A DNA stretch of 64,000 bases from Mitragyna speciosa (Eukaryota; Streptophyta; Magnoliopsida; Gentianales; Rubiaceae), in the NCBI GenBank assembly GCA_024721245.1, contig CM045555.1, positions 11,720,558-11,784,557 on the forward strand. The letters run 5' to 3'. Below, piece after piece: positions 22,845 through 34,657 of this stretch. The notes beneath the pieces are model-generated. The model was not told the DNA's origin. It worked only from the letters and a program-made list of their open reading frames with translations, and did not search any database. Both the position numbers and the translations under genes were made by a program. Every line of letters starts with the position of its first letter. Position 1 is the stretch's first letter.

Positions 22845-22975
22845 GAGAGGGAGAGGGAGAGCAGAAGAAATCTAAAGAAGAAGAGAAGAGTGGGGGAAAG
22901 AAGAAGAGAGGAAAGAAGAGAGAAAGAGATAGAAGTCGGAGAAGAAGAGAGAAATAGAAGCAAGAGAGAACAAAA
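22788..22975. repeat. GA microsatellite and GA-rich purine tract
   Basis: An almost uninterrupted (GA)n run to about 22845 is followed by a longer imperfect GA/GAA-rich stretch. The - strand is correspondingly CT-rich and gives a spurious Ser/Leu-rich open frame. Confidence 0.9.
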
Positions 22976-23219
22976 AAGTAAAAATTAAAAAAAAAGAGAA
23001 GGGACTAAAAGAACGTAAAATCTACGTCGTTTTGATTTGTTCCTTTTTTGAATTATTTTATTATCAGAATTGATATTTATGTTTTAGTCCCTAGGATTCT
23101 GGTTAGATTATTATTATGCCCCTGGTTATTTTTTATTATTGCACTTAGGTCCTTAATATTTGTAGATTGACCCTTAAAACTTAAGTTCTCTTCATTTAAG
23201 TCCTATTAATTTCAATTTA

Positions 23220-23700
23220 GCTCCCAATCTTCCTAGATTTACATTCTAGTCCTTGAATGTTGTTGGAATTTGCAAATTAGTCCTTTAAACTTTGCTGAAA
23301 TTGCAATTTTGCCCTTGAATGTTGTTGGAAATTACAATTTGGTCCCTTACATTCGTTGGAAATTATATTTTTTACCCAAAAACTTGCTGTATTTTTTATT
23401 TTTTATTTTTGGCTCCCTATAATTGCTGTAATTTATTTTTCATCCTTAAGCTTGCTGAAATTACATTTTTACCCTCAAATGTTGTTGGAAATTAAATTAT
23501 TTGCCCCTATGCTTTGTCGGAAATCATATTTTAGCATTTAAATTCGTTGTAAATTATATTATTACTTTAAATATTGTTTAGAATTGTAATTTTACCCTTT
23601 AGTTTGTTGTAAATTACATTTTTGCTCTAGAATGTTACTAAAAAAATTGCATTTTTAACCCAAAAACTTTTTTTTAATTAAGTCCTTAAAACTTTCAATT
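23220..23700 (+). repeat. Minisatellite in the LTR, ~45-bp units
   Basis: Roughly ten degenerate units of the type CCTTGAATGTTGTTGGAAAT followed by TACAATTTGG. The homologous - strand LTR has a related array (TTCCAGCAA...GGGCAAA) at about 57640-57970. Confidence 0.7.
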
Positions 23701-24897
23701 ATGCCTTTTTTGTGTTTGTAAATTTTTTAATCAATGCCCAAATTTGATTTTTATTTAATTATTATTCAAATTAGTTTCTTTGTACCTCTTTATATTATTT
23801 TGGTGTTTTTATTTATGTGTTACAAGTTTAATTATATATTATTGTATTTTCTTTATTTAAACAAAATATATTTTTTTCCTAAATGTTTAGTTGGTGCTTG
23901 CAATTTTTTGTTTGTTATTATTATAATTGTCTTGTATTTTATACCTTGATTATAGTCATTAATAGTGAATTATTTAATTAATTGTTTATGATTTAAATGG
24001 TGGTACCTTAATATTTTTGTTCATGTTGTTAGTATGTATACCAGCTATTCAAATGAGATGTATTCCTATTATCCTTCAATTCTCCTTATGTGCTCCTATG
24101 TGATTTTCTTATGTGTTTTTTTATGTGTTGTTTTAATTTACTTTTATGTTTGAATATTTATCTATTTTGTGCTTGTTTATTTATTTGAATTTAATTTTAA
24201 TTATTCAGACAAATGTAATAGATAGGTGATATTTTATTTAACAAAAATTTGTATTTAGATAGCTAATGTAATAGATAGGTTATATTTTTATTTAACAAAA
24301 TTTTGTATTAGGAAATGTAATAGATAGGTTAGATAGGTTATTTTCTTACCTTTCTCTCATTCTAGATTGTAATTAGGCACCCTCGATGTAATAGTTAGGG
24401 CTTTTGCGTACTATATGTCTATGTGCTTGTGTGTTTTACTTGCCTTCTTTAGGATTTTGCATCTAGAATATTATGCTTACGTGGTATGTGCTACTATGTG
24501 ATATTATCTGCTTCTATGTGCTTATTGCTTTAATTTATGTTTGTTATTATTTATTGCTTTGCTTTATTGTGATATATGTGTATTGTCGCCACACTAGTCC
24601 AATACTAATTGTGGTTCATTCTCATTTCCTCATTAGTCCAACACTAATGAGGAATTTATAAAAAATTGGCTAGTCCAACAGTAGACCCTTAGGTTCCTTA
24701 AACATTAGTTTCATTTGCATGAAATTCATGTCATTTATATGTATTTTTTCTACTTTAGGATTTTATTCCATTTTATATGTCATTTTCCCTTATATTATCC
24801 CTCTTCCCGTAAATATATAATCCACAAAATTGAGATTGCATTTCATATAGAACTTTAGGACCTAGATAGATCATTTGCTTGCTTAGGATAGGAAGAG

Positions 24898-27395
24898 TGT
24901 AACAGCCCCACCTTACCCAGAGGCGCACCAAAGGGCTTAGCGGACTGCCTGCCTAGCTCTCGCCAGGACTCAAGTCGAGCACTCACTCAGAACATGCACG
25001 CGTGCTTAACTCCAAATAGAATAAAATAAAATATATTCATATTACTTAATTTAAAGGTACAAGTAACATCAAGAAGTTTACACGTCACAATATACATGAT
25101 TTTTCACCAAGATAGCCCAAAATAGTTTGGCTATCAAAATACACGAAATAAAACATGTACACGTCCAAAATCAGCTTTTCCCGCTTTAGTATTTTTGGAA
25201 ACCTGGTTAAAGAAAACAAATGAACGGGATGAGCTATAATAACCCAGTGAGTGTCCAAGTCATGCAGTCATACCCAGAATCTATTATTTTATTAAACAAA
25301 ATAATTGACAAGATTAAATAAGTACGGCATGAACACTTTAATTAACAAGTAGTCAATGGCAGATATAGGGCTCAACTACAGAAGCAAGCTTAACCGCAGA
25401 AAGAGCAAGTAATGATCTTGTAACCATGATGTTAGGACTGAGATAATAGCTCAGGTCCTTATCAAAGGTCATGCCAGTATTATCAAGCAAGAACCCTAAC
25501 CACCATTCACCTTATAACCTCCGTACAGGCTACCACATCCAGGGAGAAAACTCAACCCTTGGAGGGCCAACACGCAAGAAAGTTCAATCCAGAGTTGGCC
25601 TCTTTGAGGATTCACAACTCATAAGGGAAAGAACATCACACCCTAAAACACCCAGCACCTTATATCCTCCCAAGCCTGTCTGAGTTGACTATCCGTGAAG
25701 TAACGGTGAAGTTAGTCACAGAAGTCTCATGCACAAGTAACACATTGGATAATGAAAGCGTGTAACACATTACGGAATAGAAGTGATAAAGTACACCTCT
25801 TTCCTCAAGTAACACATGTCATAAAATAACAATTTCAAGTATAACATAATATTTCATAATTTAACATTCTTAAGTAGGACAAGCATTTCATGCATCATGC
25901 ACACATAGAGACACTCACCTGAAATGCCTATGAAAATATTTCGTAAAATGGTTGTGATGCGTTTTCGGACCCTGAAATTTAAAAGAAATAATATAATGAA
26001 AACCCAAGTAAAACCCTAGTAAATTTAGTAAGAAAAATTCAAGAAAAACACCCCACTTATTTCTAGGGTTTTGGTTTTAGGGTTTCTAGGGTTTTAGAGT
26101 TTACTTATTCTAAGAAAATTTAATCCTATCACTAGATCATTTCTAAAATTTCTACACTTCAATTTCCTTCAATTGTACATATCCTAAGCTTAAAATCTCA
26201 CTTGTCAATTTTTCTTCTTTTAATTCTACCAAAATTTCAGCAGCATTTCCCCTTAAAATCGGACTAACCCAAATTTTTTTCCTGCAAGAAAAATCAACAA
26301 TCCAACCCAATTCAACAAGTTCTACAACTTTTATGTTCAACTCAAGCTCAAATTCAATCAAAATTCCACTAAATTCCAAGAATTCTACTCCAAGAATCTT
26401 CAACCAAACAACATATAACACATGAAATTTCAAGGTTTAAAGGCCATATACTAGTCTATCTAACCACAAGAACACTTTATCTAGCAAGTAATCTCCAAGT
26501 CTAACTAAGTTCTCCAAGTAATACCAACAAGAATCTTGGTTTAAGCTTGCATAAAAACTAATTAAAACATGAAATTAATAGGAAAAGTTCATAGTAAATA
26601 CCTTAGATATGCTTAGAACTTTGCTTAGAAAGGAAAGAAGCTCACTTCCTATGGTGGATTTGCCCAAACTTCGGAGAGAAAACTTCAAGAAGTTGAGAGC
26701 AAAATGAGAGAAGAAGAGAAAGGGAGATGGCCGGCCAAGAGGGAGAAGAAAGAGAAAGAAATAGGCTAGGAAAAATGGAAAAGAAATAAAGAAAAGGTGG
26801 GAAAAAGATTAACCAATTAAAACCTAACAAGAATAAAGTAAAAAGGTAGTCTTTTAATGCAAGAGTAGCTAACTTGGATTAATTTGATTGGTGGAGCTCA
26901 TTAACCTCTTATCACTTAATACTAGAAATAATAAGACACAAATTATTAAAGCAAAAAGAGAGTAAAATAGGGAGAAAGAAATCCGGCCATAAGGAGGAAA
27001 AAAAAAGAAAAAGAATTTCGGCCAAAAAGAAAAGAGAAGAGAGAAGAATTTTCGGCCAAGAGAAAAAGAAAAGAAAGAGAAAATTTTCAGCCAAGGGAAA
27101 AGAAAATAAAGCAAGAAAATAAGTGAAATTTTTGAGTAAAATTGAGCTAAAATTCAAGTAGTCAAAAGACTAGAAAATAGTAAAATGAGCTAATCAAAAT
27201 TTAAACACTAATATAAATTAAATGGTCAAGTAAAATTATTCTAACTTTAGTACTTAGGTGTTCTTGCTTAATAATGAAAATCTTAGCTAATTAACCTAAT
27301 TAACTCAAGAAATCTTCCAACTAATAAATCAAGGATTAACACTTAACCCTAAATAAGAAAAATGTCTCTTGTAAGTGCATTTCTAGGGTGTTACA
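24898..27395 (-). mobile_element. Solo LTR D, Tekay/Del-type family (2498 bp)
   Basis: On the + strand it runs from TGTAACAGCCCCACCTTACC to TTCTAGGGTGTTACA, the reverse complement of the family termini. The flanks are AAGAG at 24893-24897 and 27396-27400. It is closest to copy A; both keep a 93-codon open frame (here 26152-26433). It interrupts the + strand Tat/Ogre-like LTR. Confidence 0.9.
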
Positions 27396-27400
27396 AAGAG

Positions 27401-27520
27401 TCAATCCTTCAAACATGGGAATAGCGAATATGGTTTTTGTAACCTTAGTATGCTATTTATCCCTCTGTAAGAAGGAATATTTTGTCACGAGTTTTTGTTT
27501 CCTGTACCCGTTATGTTGCA
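27401..27520 (+). mobile_element. Tat/Ogre-like 3' LTR, + strand, segment 5 (truncated end)
   Basis: About 120 bp continue the + strand LTR beyond solo LTR D. Sequence similarity then switches to the opposite-strand LTR at about 27521 (TGTGGTTGTGGG). The final part of the + LTR is missing, so its own target duplication cannot be seen. Confidence 0.45.
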
Positions 27521-28115
27521 TTCCTATACCTGTGGTTGTGGGCCGAGAGAGAAGGTAGCAGATGAGTGTGATGGAGAAAATTATGGTTAGACAGGGGAGT
27601 TGGCTTCGGGTGGTTCTCTTTGATGGTTATTTTCAAGTTTTGGTCAAGAAAAGGGGAAAAGAACATTGAAATAAAATTGGGGATTTGGCTTTGTTGGTGG
27701 TGGAAGAAAAATGGAAGATGGTGGTGGGAATTGATTGAACGGTGGGAGAAAGTGAGAAAAACCAAAAATTGAAAAAAAACCCTAAAAGCAAACCTTCAAA
27801 ATTCATACACAGTCCTTTCCAAAAAAGGATCTAGTTTTACTTAATACAATTAAAGAAAATAAATCATCAAAAAATAAAGATTAAGAATAAGAAAGCACCT
27901 TGTAATGATGGTTGATGATGACCTTCAATAGCCAAAGACAAAATCTTCTCTAGTGTGTGTTTTGATTTGAGCATGTGTGAAAATGGTGTGTTAGTGTGTG
28001 AAAGTTTGTGGGTTTTGATTTTACTAGGTGAAAAAGTGTGTTTTTGTGTGTTTGGAAGGTGTGTTAGTGGGTGTGTAGTATTTAATGTGTGTTTTAGGTG
28101 AGAGTGTGTGCAAGA

Positions 28116-28126
28116 CTTATATAAGG
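28116..28126 (-). promoter_or_regulatory. TATA box of the - strand Tat/Ogre-like 3' LTR
   Basis: CTTATATAAGG, palindromic at its core, precedes (on the - strand) the CA-rich leader. The equivalent place in the 5' LTR (about 62815-62826) reads CTTATCTTAGG, so the TATA there appears mutated. Confidence 0.5.
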
Positions 28127-28207
28127 ATTTTTTAATTAATCCCCTTTTTATTATTACCCAATGGGGTATTTACAGGGTGGAGCAATCTTGTCTTCCAAGA
28201 ATGTGCG

Positions 28208-28985
28208 AAATGACCAAAATGCCCTTGGCAATTAAATCTTAATTTTACCCTAAAAATGAATTTTGACACAAAATAAAAATAAAAATAAAAAAGTCATGAT
28301 TTTTCTAAAAACACCAAAAAATGAAAAAAATAAAAAATACAAACAACAAATTTTATAAAATGAAAAAAAGGGTCAAAAATACATTTCTTGCGCAAAATGA
28401 CCATTTTGCCCTCGAACGCGATATTTACCGAAAAAATACTAGTGGATCTCAAAATTTACCCAAAAAATTAGAAATGGGTTTAGAAATCAAAAGAATGAAA
28501 TTAGAGCCCAAAATTGGGCAAAAATGCATTTAGGGTGTGAAATGACTATTTTGCTCTTATAATGACAAAATACACAGAGAAATGGCTATTGGCATTGAAA
28601 AATTATCAAAAATTAAAAATAAGCTTAAGACCCTTGGAAAATGAACTTAGAACCCAAAAATTGACATGAAATGCGTACGGGGTGTGACAAGACAATTTTG
28701 CCCTTGAACGTAGTATTTACAGAAAAAATAGCAATTGTCCTCCGAAAAATCAAAAAAATTTATAAACATACTTAAGAGCTTGAAAAAAATAAATTTGGGC
28801 TCCGAAATGGGCGAAAATGTTGCTTGGGAGGTGAAATGACTATCTGACCATTGTATTGACAGAATATATAGAAAAATAACAGTTAATCCCGAATGTCACA
28901 CAAAATTCAAAAACATATATAAGAATACAAAATGTACATTTTTAACTCCAAAACAAATGAAAAAATATTTACATGCTAAAAATTA
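28208..28985 (-). repeat. Degenerate ~146-bp periodic repeat in the LTR
   Basis: The core AAATGACTATTTTGCCC and variants starts at 28208, 28395, 28540, 28687, 28834 and about 28980. After the first interval (187 bp) the spacing is 145, 147, 147 and 146 bp. The same ladder is present in the 5' LTR at 62909-63691. Confidence 0.8.
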
Positions 28986-29112
28986 CTATTTTGCCTTCCT
29001 GAAATTGTTGATTTTGGCCCTTTTACCCAAAAATCAAAATTTGACCCTAAAAATAGAAAAAATGCTCCCAATGTTAGAAAGATAAATGGTGTATCAAAAT
29101 TTGATGTCTACA

Positions 29113-29150
29113 GTTTGCCCTTCCAGAGATTTCAGACAAAGACATAAACA
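29113..29150 (-). other. Polypurine-side internal end next to 3' LTR
   Basis: Reads on the - strand GAAATCTCTGGAAGGGCAAAC and then the LTR TGTAGACATC. It matches 7966-8006 of the + strand element, which supports the element's orientation. Confidence 0.6.
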
Positions 29151-29429
29151 ACACTAAATTTTGACACGCCTAGACATGAAAACAATTACAAGTGTAAACT
29201 AAAACGTCCAAACATGTATGGCATGAGAATGAGATGAGATGCAAGCAAGTAAACAAATGAATAGGAAAAATGGTGACCAAGCTCCCTAGGAGATGCCTAC
29301 GTATCCCAATGAAAGAAATCAGGTCAAACGTAGTTCCAATGTAATTGAATTGTGGATACGCGGCCCTATTGCAAATGATAACACAAAGGTTCCAACTTTT
29401 TTAAACATGTGACCAAAATAGAGAAAGAG

Positions 29430-31190
29430 ATGCAACATTTGAACTACCAAACTAAAATAATATAAAGCGGTCCGGCTACTAGACAAAAATAAATTCATAA
29501 ACTAAATGCAGAATGCGAGTCCAGGCTACTGAATAAAATAAATTCATAAACTAAATGCATAAAGCAAGTCCAAGCTACTGGACAAAATAAATTCATCAAC
29601 TAAAATGCAGAAGAGAGTCCAGAGTGCTTGACAAAATAAATTCATTAACTAAAATGCAAAAAGCGAGCCCAGGACACTTGACAAAATCAATTTATAAACT
29701 AAATGCAGAAAGCGAGCCCAAGCTACTGGACAAAATAAATTCATAAACTAAAATGTAGAGTTTGGGCTGCTAGATTAAAATGGACAGAAAGCGGGCAAAG
29801 CTTGTTGGACAAAATAAATTCATAAACTAAAATGCAGAGTCTGGGCTACCAGACTAAAATGGACAGAAAGCGAGTCCAGGCTGTTAGACAAATAAATTCA
29901 TAAACTAAAATGCAAAAAGCGGGCCCAAACTGCTGGACAAAATAAATTTAGAAACTAAAATGCAGAAAGTGAGTTCAAGCTGCTAGATAGAATAAATTCA
30001 TAAACTAAAATGTAAAAAGCAATTCCAGGCTGTTGGACAAAATAAATTGATAAACAGGTTGCTGGACAAAATAAATTTATAGACTAAAATGTAGAAAGCA
30101 AGTCCAGGCTGCTGGACAAAATAAATTCATAAACTAAAATGCAAAAAACGGGCCCAGGCCACTCGTCAAAATAAATTAATAAACTAAAATACAGAAAACA
30201 ACCCTAGTTTGTTGGTCAAAATAAATTCATAAACTAAAAAGCAAAAAACAAACCCAGGCTGCTAGTCAAAATAAATTCATAAATTGAAATGCAGAAAGCG
30301 GGTCCAGATTGTTGGACAAAATAAATTCATAAACTAAAATGAGAAAGTGGGCATATTGTTGGACAAAATAAATTCATAAACTAAGATGCAAAAAGTGAGT
30401 TCAGGCTACTGGACAAAATAATTCATAAATGAAAATGTAAAAAGCGAGTCCAGACTGTTGGATAAAATAAATTCATAAACTAAAATGTGGAAAGCGAGTC
30501 CAGGCTACTAGTCAAAATAAATTAACAAACTAAAATGCAGAAAGTGAGCCTAGGCTGCTAGTCAAAATAAATTCATAAACTAAAAAGCAAAAAACAAACT
30601 TAGGCTGCTGGTCAAAATAAATTCATAAACTAAAATGCAAAAAGTGGGTCCAGGTTGCTGGCCAAAATAAATTCATAAACTAAAATGCAAAAAGTGAGTC
30701 TAGGTTGCTGGACAAAATAAATTCATAAACCAAGGTGCAGAAAACGAGTCCAGGCTGCTGGACAAAATAAATTCATAAATTAAAATGTAGAAAGCGAGTT
30801 CAGACTGTTGGATAAAATAAATTCATAAACTAAAATGCAAAAAGTGAGTCCATGCTGTTGGACCAAATAAATTCATAAACTAAATGTAGAAAGCGAGGTC
30901 AGGCTATTGGACAAAATAAATTCATAAACTAAAATCCAGAAAGCAGGTCCTGGCTACTAAACAAAATAAATTCAAAAAGTAAAATGTAGAAAGCAAATCC
31001 TGACTCTTGGATAAAATAAATTCATAAACTAAAATGCAGAAAGCAAGTCCAGGCTGTTGGACAAAATAAATTCATAAACTAAAATGCAGAAAATGAGTTC
31101 AGGCTATTGGATAAAATAAATTCATAAGCTAAAATGCAAAGTCTAAGCTGCCAAACTAAAATGGACAAAAAGCGAGCCTTGGCTACTGTA
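29430..31190 (-). repeat. Tandem array, ~50-bp unit, about 35 copies
   Basis: The unit on the + strand is GGACAAAATAAATTCATAAA, then CTAAAATGCAGAAAGCGAGT, then CCAGGCTGCT. Copies drift in the second half (GGGCCCAGGC, CAGTCTGGGC) but keep the AAATAAATTCATAAACT core. It sits between the LTR edge and the rest of the internal region of the - strand element, where Tat/Ogre elements are known to carry hypervariable tandem repeats that can seed satellites. Confidence 0.9.
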
Positions 31191-33882
31191 CAAAATAAAT
31201 ATGGAAATTTAAATCATAGAAAAACTCAGTAACAATTATCGAGCATAGCATCTAAATCAACTCAAAAATCAAAATTCTTCAAGAATTTTTTTGCTCCAGT
31301 ATAGCATCAAATCAATTTGAAATCACTTCTTTCAAAATTTGGCCCTATGTGAGTTATCATCGATTTGAAATCAACCCTTCTCAAATTTTGCTCCAATCAT
31401 AAAGCACCAAAAATCAATTTTGAAATCAAATTTCCTTAACAAAAATTTGCCCCAGTGTGAGCTTGAAATCAACATTTGAATCGAATTTTTGCCACAATTA
31501 GACCGTTGTTGATTGCAAAAAATTTGCCCCAATTCTTGTCTTTGACAAGGGTCTCAAGTGATGTTGGTGTGATCCCACCTGCAAAAGAAAACAAACAACT
31601 ACAATTGCAAGATGATGCCACCACATGACAGTCCCTTAACTCTATTAGCTTATATAAGTATGAGGATCGCCATTTTGAATGGCTGATACAGTTTTTCGCT
31701 TCACTTTTCGTAGATTCATGATTTCAATGGATTTTGGTTCATGGTTCGGATCAAATCCCCCAAATAATCCCCCAATCCATATATACTTCTGATTTTCGAT
31801 AAATTTAGGATTGCTTTTGTTTTTAATCCAAATTGACACACAGTAAGCGTCAAATTTTGACACAGGAATTTGTCAAAAATACTTCACATGTAGTAATATA
31901 AAGGAATTTTTGTACAGTAAATATTATTTCAAATAAAGTGCATGAAGTTTTGATTTAAAATCAATAAATAAATTGTTACACTTGGTTGAAGAATGAATTT
32001 TTAGGCGACAGCTCTAAAACATCTACTATTTTGATCCTTTGGATATCATTATACTTGGATCCCGAGATTGTCACAATATGATCAGTATGGAAGAAAAACC
32101 TCAAGTAACTATAGTCACCAGCTTCTGCAAAGAATTCTCATCCAACACAGATGCATCTTACTCCCTCACTTGTAAGCCTTTAACTATAGTCATCCAACCT
32201 CGTTGCCATTTCAGGTTTTCACCGAGATTTCCCCCGTCCATTTTTCTTTTCTCTTTCTCTTTTTCTCTTTTTCTTTTTCTTTTTTTATTTTTTTTAATTT
32301 TCTATCTCTTTTTTCTCTATCTCTTTTTCTCTTTCTTTTTTTTCTTCTCTTTTTTTTAGAGGTGCCCTTTTGGGTTTTCGCCTTTGCAGAGGAGAATGAG
32401 ACCAAACAACATTCAAGTCCTGAACAATCATTCCTCTTTTCATTAAGTTTGATTGGTATTAAAATATGTTGGCATCAGTAGGACAATTCTCCCTTGATTG
32501 ATTTGGGATACATATGTTAACATGATATGGCTCCTTTGATTTGCAAATTTTCATTTTAAAAATCATCACAAAATATAGATGGAGGTCGGTAACATTTTCG
32601 ACTCTTGTAACGGGGTCAGGTAATGTGCTTGAAAAGTTGAGGCTAGAAGGCAGAATTCATGAAAGGTTTAATGATGAGATCGCTTATGCAAAAAATTTGC
32701 CCCCCCATTTTTGACAATTTTCTTCTTCTTTCTTGCAAAATATTCATTCCAGTTTTGCTACTGGCTTTTGGGTTTTTTCTTCTCTTATTTTTTTATTTTC
32801 TAAAAATATTTTCCCTATTTTTATTACTTTCTTTGGGCTTTCTTTTCAATTGTCTCCATTTTCTTTTCTTTTCTTTTCTTTCTTTTTTCTTGGAAACACA
32901 AGTCAAAGTAAAATTTGCCCCAGTATGGGGGTGTGACCTTCAAGTGGGTTGTCAAATGAAAATCACATATTCTGAAGGCTCAAAGGGAAAAACTAAGGGA
33001 ATAAATGTTTTGTTGGAAAGGAAAGAAGGCCCGCATTTAACCCGTCCTCTTTTGCAACAAAATTTTTTTTAAAGGAAAATTTACTAGATTTCTATGAGAA
33101 ACTCTTTAAGGTGTCTGAATTAATAATCCCAGGAAATATCCAACCATCTATTTTTGATAGAAACATAGCCCCCTTGGATAACACTTTCCCTCTTTTCAAG
33201 CTCCAATTGACCTAAATTTCATTAGAATGTCATTAATCTACAAAAAATCACAAAACTTGTGTGTCAATTTGCCCAACAATTATTTCTACCTTAAAAAAAT
33301 CTAAATTTTGAGGGAAAAAACCATAATCAAATTAAGTCGACATCCCACTAAAAAAAATATACCAAAATGCATAATTTGGACATTTGTTAATTCCCCCACA
33401 GTTGAATCACTGCTTTCCTCAAGCAATTGGAAGATGTGAGATCAACTAATGATTCAAGCATTGAAATCACACATGTGCACTCTAAAATGTATTTCCTCAA
33501 GATAGAGTAAATAACTATTATACAATTTCTTGTCTTGTCTTTAATACTCATAATATCAAGCAAAGGATAAGGAATTATATCACAATTAAGTAAGTTCAAC
33601 TTAATTTCTTTACCTTACTGGATTTCACAAGCAAATGAATCATATGATCAATCAAAGAGCATCACATGTCCATGATCAATTTCTTTTTTCACTTAAGGGA
33701 ATTTTATTTTAGTGAAATAATCACTCAATATGAGAGTGTCTTTTAATGCTAAATCTGACATTGGCTATGAAGGTTCTCAGTTACTTAACACCTCAACCTT
33801 AAGTAAATAGTAAAAATTGTATTTGAGAAGTAAAATTGCCTTTTAATGCAAGAACCGACATTGGTTGGATGAAGATACCTAG
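31191..33882 (-). mobile_element. Non-coding internal region of the - strand Tat/Ogre-like element
   Basis: AT-rich sequence with repeats of the type TTTGAAATCAA...TTTGCCCCA (31260-31520), related on the opposite strand to 3995-4330, and CT-rich tracts at 32230-32360 and 32770-32900. Open frames over the CT tracts are low-complexity. No protein domain is seen. Confidence 0.5.
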
Positions 33883-34657
33883 TTTTTTTTTTTTTTTAAT
33901 TGGCTAACCCCATACCCGGGGGGGGACGCCACTCCCAAATTTTATTAAACTAAGGAAATAATACAAGGAGGGGGGCCAAACCAAACCTCCAATTATTACA
34001 TATTGAGATAAATTTATAACAAAGGAAATTAGGAGTACTACTCCCTTTACAATAGTTGAAATTAAAAACTCTTAAATCTAAAGCATGGAAAACCTAATTT
34101 ATCAATCCTAATCGCTCCACGAACAGCCTTTGGGAGAGAAGAAAACGTGTAAAATACTCGTGAAGTGCCCAGGTGGATACCCTCATTAGACAATAGATCT
34201 GCAGGACCATTAGCTTGCCTGAAACAATGAGAGAAAAGGCCGCAAGATGGCTGAAACTTTTTAATTTTCTCATAAATGTGCCTAAGTGACCAAGGGCAAG
34301 AAGTAAGGCCTCGAAGAATGTTTATAAGAATAAGAGAATCAGACTCCACATGTAAAGTATTATATCCATTTTCACAACAAATTTGAATCCCAAATAACAT
34401 GGCCTTAAATTCAGCCTCCAAACTAGTACCGTATCCAAAGGCAGTAGCAAAAGCCAAAATAAATTGACCCTGTTCATCCCTTAGGATCCCTCCACCTCCA
34501 CATTCTCCAGGGTTACCCTTAGAACACCCATCAGTATTCAATTTGAACATGCCCCTACCAGGCCACCATTTAACCATAGTCACCCCAATACTAGGTTTTT
34601 TCTCACTCACAGTATCAACAAAATCAAACCAGTTTTTATCGTTATTTAACAATTACT
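33883..34657 (-). mobile_element. 5'-truncated LINE (non-LTR retrotransposon)
   Basis: On the - strand it has the end of a coding region with an RNase H domain, a short 3' UTR with a C/G run, and a 15-bp poly(A) tail (T run at 33883-33897). These are the marks of target-primed insertion with 5' truncation. Target duplications were not resolved because the flanks are themselves repetitive (GACATTGG...GGATGAAG units). The 5' edge is approximate. Confidence 0.7.
34062..34652 (-). pseudogene. LINE ORF2 C-terminal fragment, RNase H domain
   Basis: A 196-codon open frame holds a plant-type RNase H (RVT_3-like) domain. LNTDGCSKGNPG gives the first catalytic Asp, LEAEFKAMLFGI the Glu, VESDSLILI the second Asp, and RQANGPADLLSNEG the last Asp, with conserved spacing. 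The enzyme would degrade the RNA strand of RNA:DNA hybrids during LINE replication. Endonuclease and RT are absent because the element is truncated at its 5' side, so this cannot act alone. The frame is uninterrupted from residue 1, which suggests a fairly young insertion. A domesticated host RNase H gene is less likely given the adjoining poly(A) tail. Confidence 0.75.

Larger units (their letters stand above)
22667..24897 (+). mobile_element. Tat/Ogre-like 3' LTR, + strand, segment 4 of 5
   Basis: Lies between solo LTRs G and D. It contains a GA microsatellite, a minisatellite of TTGTTGGAAATTA units, and ATGTAATAGATAGGT motifs (24210-24340). The reverse complement of 57166-58440 shows the same order of motifs, including CTAGTCCAACACTA phrases at 24590-24690. 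This pairing identifies it as the same LTR type in the opposite orientation. No coding sequence. Confidence 0.65.
27521..29112 (-). mobile_element. Truncated 3' LTR of the - strand Tat/Ogre-like element
   Basis: On the - strand it starts at 29112 with TGTAGACATCAAATTTTG, next to a purine-rich internal end, and matches 62188-63824 along its length. It covers the first ~1.6 kb of an LTR of about 4.9 kb; the rest is lost at the junction near 27521. It carries a ~146-bp periodic repeat (28208-28985), a TATA box (28116-28126) and then a CA/TG-rich leader. No genes. Confidence 0.65.

Noticed and set aside
22751..22963. Ser/Leu-rich open frame on the - strand
   Set aside because: It is the complement of a GA microsatellite; low-complexity translation without any domain.
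29430..31190. Regular short repeats resembling a CRISPR array
   Set aside because: Units are contiguous and degenerate with no unique spacers, and the context is a plant retrotransposon.
32039..32481. Phe/Leu-rich frames that look like membrane proteins
   Set aside because: They translate CT-rich tracts in a non-coding region; several frames give similar products.
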